In this document: piece after piece, positions 21,080 through 34,988 of the stretch
Position numbering within the stretch: position 1 is the first letter of the stretch
Layout of the letters: every line of letters begins with the position of its first letter
Source: Leidyana gryllorum EB-2025a
Lineage: Eukaryota; Apicomplexa
Assembly: GCA_048772705.1 (NCBI GenBank)
Contig: JBLWGC010000213.1
Coordinates: 248,001-312,000, forward strand
DNA length: 64,000 nt
Direction of reading: 5' to 3'
Translations under genes and position numbers: made by a program
The notes under the pieces: generated by a model
What the model was told of the DNA's origin: nothing
What the model saw: the letters and a program-made list of their open reading frames with translations, nothing else
The model's database searches: none

Positions 21080-24000
21080 TTAGATTCGTATTTTGACAAG
21101 TCTGCCATTGAGACTCAAGATCACCACATGCGACGGTCGGATGAAGGTCGATGACAGATACGTAGAGTGGGGAGAGCCCTCCTTATTTCCGGTACCAGCA
21201 GCCCCACTTCCATCGCGAGTGGTTATGTTGGCCAGAAAGTGACCAATACTGTCCAGCGCACCAATCACCGAGATACGCGTACCCTCCTGCCCGTCACTCG
21301 GACTGGCCGAGGTCGGCACCTCACGCATCAGCCGCAGTGATGGAATGGTACCACTTTCCGGATTGCTCCTCAAATCCACAGCATCGAACACCCACATCTA
21401 CAGCACCCACCACAAATATATAAGTGTCCTCGTTCACCTCTCATCCAAACGTACCGTACAGTTCTCTCCAATCGCAATCAGCCGACAACTCAGAGTGCAC
21501 AGGAACAGCTTCCGGATAGCAATCGGTCGCACAGCCGCCCCTTTCTTTGTTGGAGCCGGGGGGACTCCCGCACCCTGCCAAACCTCACCTGCCTCTCTTG
21601 GCGGCACGGGCACAGGAGGATTGTGCACACAGGTAATCACTCCCGACGTCACAGACATAGTCCGAATGCATCCTTCCTTCGTCGCGTAGATCAATAGCTC
21701 CCGCGCGGGCCAGAACTGCAAACAATCATCACACACACACCGCTCTCTGTCTCTTACCACAATATCAGTCGGATGATCCAACTTGCTGAAAGCAAAGTCT
21801 GCCAACAACAGACTCGGCCGCAGCATCGGTCCGCCTGATAGATTAGGAACGGACTTGTTAAAGTCCCACAAACACAGGGCGCCTGTGTCGTCCACCTGCT
21901 TCATTATGTGTTGGAACGCACTGTGGAACTCGCTCGCTCCCTTCATACACTCTCCAACACCTGGATGATGGATAGCAGGTGACGCCAGTGTGTATCCATC
22001 GCCACTGTTCCATAAAGTATGGTTGGATGAGGTCGATTCGGTCTCCCCCTGGTTGGTTCGTGACCCTTGGAGAACTGAGAAAGCTGGGCCCAGTCCCCGC
22101 CCAGCGGTCACCAGGAAGGGCGCCACCTGATCAGTTGCCAATATTGACGCCAGCCGTGCCGCTTTGTGAGCCCTGAACATCAGCACAGGCAACCCATGAG
22201 CCATGTGGACGTCGGGTGAAATCGTATTTGGCCCCAACAGCCGGGCACGATGCAGCAGCTGCTCGTCTGCCGCGTTCACATTGCCGCCACCAGTGCGAAC
22301 TCTCCATCCCAAGATCCAGCCGCCATCTCCGCTGGTAACCAGCATGTCGCCCATTGTTGACCATTCCAGCGACATTATCTCGCCGACATCTGCGAGTGTC
22401 AGAGTGAACGGAGTGGTGTTCACAGTTGCCGCAGGTGGATTCGTCGAGCATTCTGGGACTGCATTCAGCGGACTCTGAGGAGATCGAGCCGAGCCAGCCG
22501 ATGCCGGGTGCGAGCCGGCATTCATATCCATACTTGATGGGCTGCCTACCCCGAACGTCTTACTCGTATTGCGACGGTTTCCGTGTCCAGCAGCCATAGC
22601 AGATGTACCCCGATGGGTAACGACCACACGTGTCTTGTCACCCGCAGCTATGCCCAGCTGCCCAAGTAACTGGAATCGGGCGGCCCGATGCTCCGTACTG
22701 GGTGTTGCGTCGAGATATTCAAACACCATCAAAGTCACGAGGCCGAGGACCGACGCCCCAGCCGGTTGAGGGGCATTGGGAGGTACAACGCCAGCAATAA
22801 CTGGGAGGTAAGGGTGTGCAGCCAAAACTTGGAATTGTGTGTCGTGTGCGGAGACGCAAGGTTGATGAGTGTTTGCAGCGTTGGGAGGTGCGAGCAGCTC
22901 AGGTGGTAGGGTAGAGGCTCGGATAGCCGCAACAGATGTAGCAACCGCACGACGCGTGTATTGCTGAATGATAACCTTCCACCATCGGATGACCGTTTCA
23001 GCAGTTGTTCCCACTCTTGGCCTCCGAGACGGTTGGAATCCCTCTGACACCCGACAAGACTCGAGGGAGCGCTGCCAGGCTGCATTGATGCTGCCGAGAA
23101 TGAGATGGCCGAATGTGTCGAAAACATTCTCCTTGACGCGTAGATCCATGCACTATAAAAGGAGGTTGACTGGCAGGCGTAATTACAGGTCTTACCTCTA
23201 CTGGGTCACAGAGGGCGGCGAAGAGCCCATGGAAAGGTAACTCGCGCATTCCTCTAGTTGTTGCAATGGAAAGCATAGTGGCAAAGGAGCGTTGTACCCA
23301 TGGGGCCATAGCCACGCCGGGGGCACCAAGATAGGGTAGAAGCATATGATTCGGACGGCCATGAAGAAGCGGGGCGGTCAGATTGAGGGCCACCATTGCG
23401 ACCGGACAGTACACTGCCGTTGTCGTTCCCTCGTCGCCTGCCGTGGCCGGGGACAGCAGATCCCCACTGGTGGTGCCGCCTGGATCCCGTTGATGAATGA
23501 GGTGGAACTTGCCAGAGCCGGCCCCTTCAACAGACTGGAACGCCGAGATTACCAAAGCGGAGGTCTCGCTGGTCCTATGGGGCGGTAAACTGGCCATACC
23601 CCACCCGCAGGGATGGCAGTGGCCGGTGAGTCCACGAAGTAAGAACAACTTGAGTTTGGGAGAGGGGTCTAACAAGCTCCACATTCGGCTAAGATGCGGA
23701 TGATCCAAGTACTCGGCGGTGAAGACGTCCCACTGATCAAACTGATTGAAGAGACACGCCATTCCGGCCGCTGCACTGCCAATTTGCGACGAAAAGAAAT
23801 CGAAGCTCTGACGTACCATCAATCTGAGATAGGATAGCGATGAACTCGCTCTCCACAATCTCGGCCTGAGAATGCACACAGAACACAGTGAGCCTCCTCT
23901 CGATCCATCGGAAGTGTGGGAGTGTTGGAGGCACTGATGTGGCGTGGAAGGATGAGCTGCGATGGGATGAGGGTTGCCACGGGCGATAAAAGTGGAGTGC

Positions 24001-27000
24001 CCTGAACCAACGTAGGCACGACTCGCAATAGGCTAGACAGAGCAGATCCGCTGTGAAGGCCCGGAGTCTCGCTTTGAGTTGGGGATACTGTGTGAAGAGC
24101 GCCTCGGGGATGAGGGGTGTGCTGGTCTTTTCGTTTTGACCGACCACATAGGGCAGCTGAGTTGGGGTCCCTCCGACCTCCACCGGGGTGTCCGTCTGGC
24201 TTAGGGCCGAGAAGGGTGGAGGTGGGGTGGGTAGGAGTCTGTGTTGCGGGGATTCGGCGGTGGTTGTGGTGGTGGCCGTGGCTGTGGCTCCGGGGTACAT
24301 AAAGGCTGTCAACATTGTCATCAGCAGTGTGGTGGCCGTGGAGTTCATCACGTCGGCACTGATCGTCATCCCTGGCTGACACGGTAGCACCGATGTCCAC
24401 AAACTCTGCAAGCGGGCGAGTCCTCTCCAAAGACGGGCTTCTGACGCGTCGGCCATCTGCTCGTTGCTGACATAACCCTTCAGACACCCACAGAGACCAT
24501 CAAAAGTCAACAGGCCAGCTGCGAGCGACATGGTGATGAGAGCAAAGCATAGCGTCCAGCGGTGAGACTGGTCGTCCTCCAGAAGCTCCATCCGGATCAG
24601 ACATGGATGGAAGGTAAGCAGAGCAGTGAGCTCGTGCAAATAGTGAAACACAGCAACTTGCGTCAGACCCCCATATCGAGCGAGAGGGTGCTGCATCAGC
24701 ACACCCAAATCCTTAGTCAGCTTGAGTAAGATAGATCGTTGATCCATACGAAGTACCGTGGGACTCAGCTGCTGTTTCTCCGCAATGGTACCGAACGTAA
24801 AGTTGTGAAAGTACCGCCTCAGAGCCTTCCATGGAACTGCGCCATTAGGGAAGAATTGAGCCAAAAGCGGTACAATACTGGCACCACTTGGTGGGAGATC
24901 CTTATTCATTATGCATTTGAGCAACGAACTAAAGAAGTGCGCAGGTAACCCAGGCGTCACAAACAGCATCCAGTCCTGATTGTCACTCGCATCAAACAGG
25001 TCTCTCCAGGTGGTGGCCATCGCTGGAAGGAAACGTAACGGAGGGCACGTCTTGGCTGCTGCGACCACATGAGGTGTCAGAGAGTCCAGCCCCGGAACCT
25101 GGCTCAATTGAGCGCGGATGTTAGCCAAAACATCCTCGTCGGTCGTTGCCATCTCGCCGTCATGTAGCCACGGATCGCAAGCTTTGTCGAGATCAGAGCA
25201 AATATGTGCATCCGGTCGACTACGCAAACCTGTCGTCCATTGAGCCAGAATCTCGCGGTATATGTGTCTGCCCAATACTTTACAGAGCCTACAAAATCGA
25301 ATACACTTACGGGGGAAGACAATGGGTAAAGGCGGGGAGACGCGTATTGATGAATGCCAATAGACCCAAACCAAACCACAGCTCTCTGCGAATCAAGGCG
25401 GCCAAGAGCGCTCGGCAACTTGATATCCATAACTCAAAGTCCGATCTTCGGAAAAGAGTACTGACAGTACTGAAATACAGACTCAATATGTTTGGACACG
25501 TGTTGAAAGGCCCAAAACGACGTAGATCAACCTGTCCCAACATGTTGCCATCTCTGCTGGGCGGCGTGGGCCCCGCCTCAAACTGTGTTACAGTGGCCAC
25601 GTGATCGTGAGGTAGTGCCCCACGTTCCAACTTGGAGTAAGTGCCTCGTTGTTGCTCAAGTTGCTGGGTGGACTGAAGTAAGACGTTGCGAGGGTGAAGT
25701 CGGCTCAAAGACACCGTTCGAGCGAACAAAAGTAACGATGTGTCCTGTGTTTCCTTGGCCAAGGGTATAAGTTTCTCCTCCACAACATATTGCAACACAC
25801 TCGAGCTCGCAGGCTCCCCGCCTGTTAGCGCCCCAACCGACATGGTGTTGCCACCATCCACAGGTACCACGAACATGTCGTAAAGTCTTGCTATCATGGA
25901 GGCCAATTGCGCGTCTCTCAAGTATCGCACACACACGTCCACAGCTTCGCGTCCTGACTTGCCTAAGATGAAGAAGGCGAGGGAGAAGACATATCGCTTT
26001 TGCGACACCAGTTGCCAAGCGTTCTTGACAGCTGCCAGGCGCCAGCGCGGCTGTGAGAAGTTACTGGCCAGAAAGCTGGCGACTGTGTCGTTTTTACATT
26101 TAGCCTTGAACAACCCAGCCAGTGCTCCAATCTTCCCTCCGAGACAGTACCAGAAGGCAATGTTCTCGAGGACCAATTCATCCAGTTTGCTTTCGTCCAG
26201 TATTCCGGGAAGTTCATTGTTACGGAATTGGGTTTGCAGCCTTCGCAATTCGTCGGCGTACACATCTTTTGGCACACGTTCGATCAATGTTTCTAACACC
26301 ACACGGTCGTACAGCCAGAAACCAGCTCCGACTGCGGCCAAGTTGGTCCAAGTCCAGGGTATGTTGTCGCCCTCGTAGTCAGCACCCTTGGACAGTATCA
26401 GGGCCCTATCGAGCAGAACACCTTGACTCTCGACCAGGAGCCCCCAGCAGAGCTCATCAGTGGTTAGATGCCACTCGTAAGTGTCGAAGGACGCTCGGGC
26501 AACTCCCAGCAACAGATGGACTGTAGGTTGAACCTCAGCAGCAGCGGCTGTGGTGAGAGTGTACTCCATGTTGTTGCCAGTGAGCGCTCCATAGAGAATG
26601 GTCCATCCAATACACGGCTTGGACCAATCGGCACCTTCGCCGAGTGCGGCTATCTTGAGGTAATCGATGAACTTTACCAAATCCAGTAGACTTTTGAGTT
26701 CATCGAGAGTCAGACACAGTGAGAGACCCCAGCCGGCTGGCCACTTTTTCCTCTGGTGATTGCTATCCTCACTGACAATGTCGTCTCGCACATAGTAACT
26801 CATTTTCCGGTTGGCAGTTGCGCCCATTGATATTGGATCACTGTCGTCATTATCTTCTGTATCATCCAAGATGTCCACCAGATGCGTGAGCAATCGGCGC
26901 AGTCGCCGGGCTTCGGCTCCATCGATTGCCCTCACGACCTTTTGACTCAAAGGGAAGTCCACCGCGCTTGGGTCGTTATGCCTTGAGGTCGTCTCACTTA

Positions 27001-30000
27001 GCAAACAGCCGTACTGATCGTCGTCAATGTCAGCTTTAGCCCCGGCATCGCTGTGGGGGTCCATAGAAGACGGTGGAGCGGCCGAGTGTTGGATGTAGGA
27101 GCTGGCGAAGTTTCTTGCGACTCCAGCAGCTCCATTGTCCTCGTCGGAGTCGAGATCTGACATATTCAACAAACTGTCATTGTCCTTATCGCTGCCAAAG
27201 AGATTAGCGGCGCAATCATTTTGATTGGGCCCAGGCGCCCCTCCGGGAATGGTACTTTTGGACTCTGTTGGGGTCACTCGTTCGTCCTGTTGGGAGCCAC
27301 CATGCGACGTTCCAGAGAGTCGCCAAGTCTGGGACGAAGACATGGCGTAAACAGGCGGTGGGGCCGGTGAGGATCGCTGGGAAGTCTGATTATTCAGCTG
27401 CCCGCTGGCACTGGGGCTCGCCAGTCCGCCTTTGAGATCCAAGAGTTCTGACAAACCCGCCAGAGGGGTGTTGCACAGCCGGGTGTCCGTGAGGTCAGGC
27501 AGAGAGATCCCACAATTCCCGAGCGGGAGCGATTTGGGATCCTCACAGAGCTGTAACAAGCGATAGAGCACCACTAAGACTGTCCGTACGCTGCCGCACT
27601 TGAGCCAATTCCAGAGGATGGAGGAACTGAAGAGCGACCGAGGGGCCACCCGACACACGTTATGGAGGGCAGCGCCCGTGGCTGTGGGTAAGGGTACTTC
27701 AGCGAGAGACGTCCTTTGGACAGCAATATCGGACGCCAGCGAATAGGACACCACGACGGGCAGACTCGAGACGCGGTTTGATAGCGTTCTCGGGATGAGA
27801 CTGCGCATCCGGTTCCAGGCGCAAGCGTGAACGAGAACGGGTCCGGTGGTCGACTTTGGTCTCCAGGGGTTAATGGTCCAGGTGAAGCCGGAGATCTCTG
27901 TGCCCTGACGATAGAAGCAGTCGAATTTGCTCATGTCCTCCTCGGCACCCTCATTGGGTACAGTGTTGTTTGGGACTTGGGCCAATATGAGTGGGCTAAT
28001 GAGCGGCATCGAGGCCCAAGCGACTGTTGTGGGCCGAAATGGCCCAGTGGGATTTTGGATCGTCAGATCGTAAATGTTAGTGTATGGGGCGGGGAGATTG
28101 ACGGCTTCGGGCCAATTCAAGAGGAGGATCTCCGGAGACACACTCATACTGTCGGCCGCGGGTTCATAGAAACTCAGAATGGACCACCCGTAGTTGGTGA
28201 GAGTGAGGTGTTGTGCCACCGATGAGGCCGACACTTTGAACAGTAAAGTGTTTTGTTCTTCCGCCTGCGTGTGATCTCCCTGGCCCACCGAGACACCGCT
28301 GGAGCCGATTTCAACGCTGGACAAACTGCGTAAATGTCCCTCGGGTCTTTGTCGCGACGAGCCCAGTCTGCTCAAAGTCTCCTGCAGCCGTCTCCATGGC
28401 GTTCCGGAATGACGGCGTTTCGGGGGTCCGCCATCTTCGCTGCCTGAGCTCATATGATCGTCGTCTGGTGGGAGGGGGGCGGTTTTCCCGGCCCCCATAT
28501 AGTGTTCCACGAGTCGTCGTTGGGCACTCTCAATCTCTGAGCGCCAAACTCTATCGATGTATGAGCCAATGTCAATCGTCTGAACGGCCAAATGTGGAAC
28601 GATCGCTTCGACTTCGCCCATACTTCGGGCAAATGCAGTGATCTGATTGTCCAGTGTCTTGAACGAGTCCGGCCCGTTCTCCACTGCCTGGAGGAGGAGG
28701 CCTTGCATCCGGGTGGACCAGCAGGACCGGAACTCAAAGATGTGCACCTTTGCATTGGAAGTCAATACCACCAGACTTCTCATAGACGTCTCCAATGCGA
28801 GAATGAAACAGCGGGCGCCGCTCTGTTTGGCGAGCACCTCCGAGGTGCCTCGATTGGGGGGGTTCTCAGCGATGCTCTCCTGACTGGAGGCGTCCTCGTT
28901 GGTGACATTGAAGAGATCGCTCTCCTCTCTGCGTACGTCCAATGCAATGTCAACGGGTATCCGCGCCAAGAAATATGGAATCAGTTGCGGCACCAAAGTG
29001 TTCGGACTGCAATTGGCGATTGACGATTGACGACAGAAAATTGGGCGTCACAGCTTACAGAGTCGTCACGGCGCAAACTGGAATTAAGAGACTCGGATGG
29101 CCATCGTGTGGCGCCATGAAGGAGAAGAAAGGGTTGTCATCCTGTTCCAGCGCCGCCTTTACGGGAGGATCTTCCAGGGGAGGGAAGGAAGCCAACAAGT
29201 CAAAGTTGACCCACCCCGGGTGTTGACAGTACTTTACACAACTGTTAATCAGATGACAGTCGACACTTTCGGCTGAAAGAGAGGCAGACAAAGTGTTAGT
29301 TGTGTGTGTTACACGCGGCGCACTTACGCAGATCCTTCAACTTGAACACCACATCGGGTCCCCCTCCGGACTTCTCGTGCGGCGGGAGGTCGGGAATGAT
29401 ATAATTGGTATCGGGAGTGAGGCCGAAGAAGGACGGATTGGAAAAGTCAAAGTAGACGTCCAGAGTATTGGCCTCGAAGGTCATATAGACCGGCGTCATA
29501 CTCTTGCTGCTGGTTCGCGCCACAGAGAGAGTGGTCAGGACGACCTGCTCTTCTTCCACACCGTCGACAACGACTCCCAAATGCAGCAACAGACGGATCC
29601 GTCCGAAATTCTCAGCTTCAGGTGACGTGCGATCCATAAATACAGTGTCGTTTCCGGGAGGAATGGCTCCGGATATGAGTTGGAGACCCAAAACACTCGA
29701 CGTCACCGGTATCAGCGGCTCGTCTGTGACCTTTGATGACTTGTGATTGGGATGAAACGTGGAGTCAACGGCTCCCAAAAGCGAGTTGACCACATCTCGC
29801 CCAAACAGAGACACCGGTGAAGCCACCAATCGGCCATTTAGATCGGCCGATAAGGCGAAAGCGACCAGTTTCCGGGTGCTCTTTGTGACTCCCAAGAATA
29901 TCTCAAAGGCCGAATCCTTTGACGGCAGAGGCAATTGGATTATTTTACTCAACGCCAACACACTCCAATCTAACCCAGTCTGAGTGAGTGAGTGAGTGAG

Positions 30001-33000
30001 TGAGTGAGCAAAGCAGCGGATTTTTTGCCAACAAGAGAGTCTCTCACACTCACCCCATACTGAGCCATTTGATCAATGGGTGCGTTGTCGACTTCAGACA
30101 AAGCAGGAGGGATCTTTGACATATCAATGTCGCGCATAGTGAGGAAGCGAAGTTCAGAGTCAGCATCGCCGATGTCTGCCTGAGTGAAAAGAAATGATTC
30201 TCAATAGCGTCAATGCAATGCCTGACCAACTGATAAAGATCGTTCTCCGGACGCTTGAGACAGTACAGTCTCCCGAGCGTGTCGATGGCCAGACACTCCA
30301 CCTCGATTCGCAGAGGTATCGCTCCCGCCTCTCCATAATTATTCTGAAAAGGGGGTCGGTCGGCATTTCACTCACTGACTCCCTGACTGACTGACTGCCG
30401 ACAGCTCACCTTCAATTCCGGCAAACGCCGATGCTTCGCCTGGGCGCGGATTTGTGGGAGATCGATCGTACAGAAACTGGCAATGTAATTCCAGGATCTC
30501 CGAGTCCCACAGGTCAGGTCGTTCAGTCGACGCCGCTTTGGTGGCAGTCTCATACTGAGACCCTTACTGCTTATCGTATTGTGTATCACCCAAAAGGCGG
30601 TGCTGTAGTCGCAATCCGCCTCCAACAACCCCTCTGCGTTCTCCTTCTTGGCAGTGTGTCGTCGGGAAGCGGCTCGATTGAGATCGCGCGGCTGCAGAAT
30701 GGAGTGCCGCGGCGCATTATTCAGTCTCCCGGGCTCCACAACTCTGATAAACGCCATTGAGAGGTTCGTATTCTTCAAGGGCGGCCCCGTTGCCTCGACA
30801 TTCATCAGTCTCGTCGGATGAACGTTCGTTGCCACCCCCGTCGAGAAGCTGACCAAAGAGATTGGGCTCACGGCAATCTGACCAATTATTTCAGTCAGAT
30901 ACCGCACCATCAGAATCCCAGCGCCTCGCTGATGAGAGTTCACAGTCATCTGGGACACGTCAGGGCGTCCATGACGGTGTACACTGATCTGAGGTCGGAC
31001 CAGAATGGACACTACTCCACCACTGGTGTTCAGACAGGTCAAAACACACGCAGGCAGCAAAAGTCCTTCCTGCAGACGGACGTGTTCGCCCCAACAGCTG
31101 AGTCCCGGTGGTGGAGAGTAGTGGAGTGGGACAATTGCCTGCGACATATCAGCCGAGTCTGTCCCCATCAACAGATTAGCCGCTATCACGGAGCACACCG
31201 GGCTTTGAGGTGGAAGCGGCAGTGTTGAGCTGTCCAGCAGCGACCGTAGAGCCGTTTTGCTCCGTGGCTGCGCCCCGCAGCCTCGCAGAGCCAACACCAA
31301 CAGGGAGCAGAAGCCGGGCACACCAATGGAAGCTGTAGCGGGGGATCCTAACGGGGAGAAACACAAGTACGCCCCCCATCCATTAGACAGCCACTTACGG
31401 TTGACTACGATGAAGAGGAAATCGACCGCTCGTTGTCGATCCACCAACAAACCTCTCGCCAACACGGTGGCGCCCAAGTTCTCTTTACTCATTCCCCCCG
31501 ACATGTCGACATTGGCGCTCGGCAGGATCATGTGATGTCCTAAATGACGTAGCGGAGAGCTCTTCTCCTGTGTAACAACCGGCAAATGCTGATTGTGATG
31601 CATTCGCGCGAGGTACTGTCTGACAGGGTGGGATCCCGGTGACCCCAAAATCGTTCGATGGGTGTCCAGGAAGACTGAAGGGAGACACACACACACGATT
31701 GTGGCGGCTGCGGTGTCAATGGACTCACCTATTGAACAGGAGGACATTGCTCTGTTGGTTGCGCGCACCAACAAGTAGAGACTGCGAGGGTCTTTGAGGG
31801 TGTCGCGCCAAAAGGCGTTGAAAGACCGGGGATCCAGAGCTTCGGTCTGGGTGGATGTCTTGGCCAGCACATGTGACCCTCTCTTCCCATCGAGCCCCCG
31901 GCGGCGCAGAGAAGGCGGGACATAGGGTTTCTTGTTGTGAATGGGCAGTTCTGGGGCCAAATAACACGTGAGAGCGACCGAACTGGAGTCCAATTGCACT
32001 GAGCAGACCACTTCGAAGCAGATCGATTTTTCTCTCCCGGATTCACTCCATATGACCACGCGGCCCGACGAGTCCAAAGCGACGAGTGTGAGGGGTGAGA
32101 AAACCTCATCCGCTTGCGGTCCCTTATCCAGCCACGAATAGCTGAGCAGTGGGGCGGAGTGCACGAGTTCCGTGGCGCAGAAGAAGTCAGAGGGGAGAGT
32201 TGATACCCCCTCCACTGTTGACTCTTGGGTCCGCAGGTCGACGAGAGATCCCATCAAAGCCCACGAGTCCCCAGCGGCGTCGAGTCCGTATGTTACCGAT
32301 TGCCGCCAATCGAGAATACCGCTGGTGGTCGCCCAGTGAGGCCGACCACCCGACCGCCCACGCAGCGTCTTGGCAGTGTTACTCGACGATGACGACGCAT
32401 CACTCGACTCGCCGACCTCAACTGATAGAGAGCGGATCGCTCAGCGCAAAGTGGGAGAGACTTACGGATTATCTGTGGATCGGACCGCTTGCGGTGTTTC
32501 CGTCGATGGAAGAGGGCCGATACCCCCGATCTCAGGCACGAGCGCGTCCGATGCCCACACTGCGAGGCTGTACCTGCGGGCGCAAAGTTGGAGAGCCCTC
32601 CACAAATAAAGTTTCATGACTCACCATGATGATGCATCCGCTCCTGTTGATGGCGTTGGAGGGCTTTCTTGGTGGTCACTCGTGCCATATCCGATATGTG
32701 ACGGAGCGGCTGTGGGGAGGAAAGGAGTGTCTGTCGCTCTCTCTTTTTGCTTCGTTCACTCTTACCATCTGAGATGAGAGATCGCGATCGGGGCTGGTGA
32801 CGTGTTGCACATTGGCAAAGCCAGAATTAAAGTCCAGCTGTTGTGTGGTCGGATTCCGAAACACGAGGACCAAAGCTGTGTTTAAGTGCATTGAGATGGC
32901 AAAGTGTTTCTCTTTGTCCTCCTCGGGGACCTGTTGTTCAGAATTGCTCGGCAGCTCATATTTGAACCAGCACGAGACGAAGCGACCTCCGGGGCTGGGC

Positions 33001-34959
33001 TGCATATCGCGAACGGTCAGAAGCCCAGCGCGTCCTTTGGTGGAAACGTCCGGCATCGCAAAGTCGTCTCGGTCCATCTGTGTGGGTGGCAGGCGTCTGT
33101 CCATTTTTCTTGAGGCGAGGACTCACTGTGGCTTGAGCGAGCATTCGTTCGCGGGTGCGGATCCACATGACTGGTAACGAGGATCTGACGCTCCATCCGT
33201 GGGACGGCTCGGAGGCTACACTGTTGAAGATCCGCAGGTCGCAGAGATTGTCGTTGCCGATAGCATTGGCTCTGCTAAAGACGAAAGGCCGATCCTTATC
33301 GGGTTCAGTCGGGAGAGTGTCGCAGAGTTCCTCGAACTCGCACGGCCACAGATAGAGGGACCCTTCGTCGATCTTTTTTCTGCCGGCGTGGTTGGCTGGG
33401 AGGGCGGTAGTGATCAAATGGTCGCCGATCCAAGCGACGCCGAGAGACGGCTGAGCCATCATGAGGAGTGAAATGAGTCTCATGTTATCAATGCCTCGCG
33501 CTTGGGGTATCCAGCGGGACCACGTCTCGTTTTGGGTAAAGTCCTCTGCGGGGGCGACCGATTTGCCGAGCATCAGATTGAGATTATCTCTGGCGGGGCC
33601 CAAGATGCACACACAGTTTCCATACGACACAGCCAAAGTGAGAGTATTGCGATGCCATTGAACACAATTCATGCGCGGGTTAGGCCCGAAGAGAGTGAGT
33701 GCATCTTTCCGGGGATGCTTTCTTGAAATCATCGCCCGGAGGTTGAGATCGACGACGAGCGAGAGGTCCTGAAGGTGACGAATAGACACTCGAGAGCCTT
33801 CGACCAAAGCGAAGATTTGATATTGCGGATGCAAATGGAGCTTTGTGAAGGGAGTGTGCATAGATTCGGTTTGCGCGGGGAGCGATTCTACCGCCAATAC
33901 ATTTTGGTTCTCGCGATTTGCGAAAAGGTGAGACATCCACTCAGATTTCGTGCGGAGATAAGCATAACGGTAATTAGAATCATTCATTGCCATCAGACAC
34001 TCATTGACAGGCGATCCGCTCTGAGGCGTAAAGGCTTGGATTTTCACCGAGACGTCGAGGTCTCGCATAAAGGCAGGCGGTGCTCGTTTGGGCGCAGGCG
34101 CAGGAACATCGACCTCTTCATGTTCCATTGGGACCTTCCGATGATCGTCACTATCGAATTTCCGTTCACCGTGCGTCTGCTGAGACGTCAAACCCCGCTC
34201 GCTGAAAGCCGACAATCCGAGACCACTTTCGCGCTGCTGACCGGCAGTCCAGCCCGTCTGTTCTTCGTTCACTTCGATTTCCAGGTGCTCGTCCTCGTCA
34301 CCTGACGACTCTCGGGCCCAGTCACTCAACAATGTCTCCATTAAGGCCGTGTCCTGCCCAAAATCGATTGGGTTCTGTCTCCCCCGGGGAGCGGCTCCCG
34401 GGAAGAAGACCGGCTGCGAGCTCTCGCGGTCGGAGGAAGCTGCAGCGGGGAGGGGGAGCTGCTCCCCCTGGGGCGGTTTCTCTCTCTGCTGCTCGAACGA
34501 CTCGAGCCGAGCCCAGATGTCCTGCGCGCGAGCGTTCGAAGCCGAGTTGTGACGAGAGGAATGGCGAGACGACTCTTCTTCCCCACTGTCGGCGTTGTGT
34601 GCGTCGTGGTGGTCGGGCGGCCAGTCGGCGAAGAAAGCGTTGGCCGTGTCGGCTTTGTATGTTGGGAAGGGCGCTGGTAAGACATCGGGTGAGAGGATGC
34701 CCAGGAGAGATGGTGGAGACGACGATTGGCGGTCGTCCGAGGGACCTGAATTCACGATGTTGTCTGGGGGCGGTGATGGAGATTGAGCACTATGGGGCGG
34801 ATAATGGTGGAGAGGAGCTGGCTGGAACTGGGGATGATAAGTTCCCGTGACAGTTATAGATCGGCGACGAGGGGAGGCAGCAGCCGGTGTGGCGCGCGAG
34901 GATGGGGAAGGCGGCGAGGAGAATAGGTTACCCCGCTGCACCTCATCGAACCTGCGCAT
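21080..34959 (-). CDS. RAV1: giant Rav1/DMXL-like WD40 protein (V-ATPase assembly factor)
   Basis: Rav1 (yeast) and DMXL1/2 (animals) promote assembly of the V-ATPase. Seventeen exons join in frame into about 4,344 aa: 34959-33127, 33077-32766, 32709-32625, 32573-32466, 32421-31729, 31674-31399, 31332-30410, 30343-30227, 30179-30054, 29979-29328, 29272-29059, 29006-25311, 25267-23817, 23770-23196, 23152-21758, 21715-21455, 21397-21080. Residues 1-280 are Ser/Pro-rich. WD40-like blades follow (SLYLWPCEFEEL, SSGRVVIWSESG). The Rav1 C-domain signature lies at about 26,500-25,800: GWTILYGALTG upstream, then VGAGFWLYDR, LAGLFKAKCKND, FSQPRWRLAAVKNAWQLVSQ and SLAFFILGKSGREAVDVC. The C-terminal end has further WD blades (GDGGWILGWRV, TGALCLWDF). 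Animal DMXL proteins are about 3,000 aa, so this one is unusually long. Exons 3-4 are the least certain. Confidence 0.8.
29981..30008. repeat. (TGAG)n microsatellite abutting a splice acceptor
   Basis: Seven tandem TGAG units on the plus strand form the CTCA-rich pyrimidine tract before the acceptor of the intron 30053-29980 of the Rav1-like gene, which is on the minus strand. The repeat reaches the AG itself. Confidence 0.85.
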
Positions 34960-34988
34960 GGTAAAAATGGGAAAGATTTTATCGATGA

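Noticed and set aside
25268-25310. A 22-nt intron (GTAAGTGTATTCGATTTTGTAG) in the Rav1-like gene.
   Set aside because: Using the next acceptor gives a 43-nt intron like all others here and keeps the frame; the 22-nt version would break it.
32466-32573. A WD40-looking peptide (YSLAVWASDALV) in one frame of a short exon of the Rav1-like gene.
   Set aside because: This frame does not fit the phases of the introns on either side and would run into a stop after splicing. The other frame, starting GTASQCG, fits both junctions.
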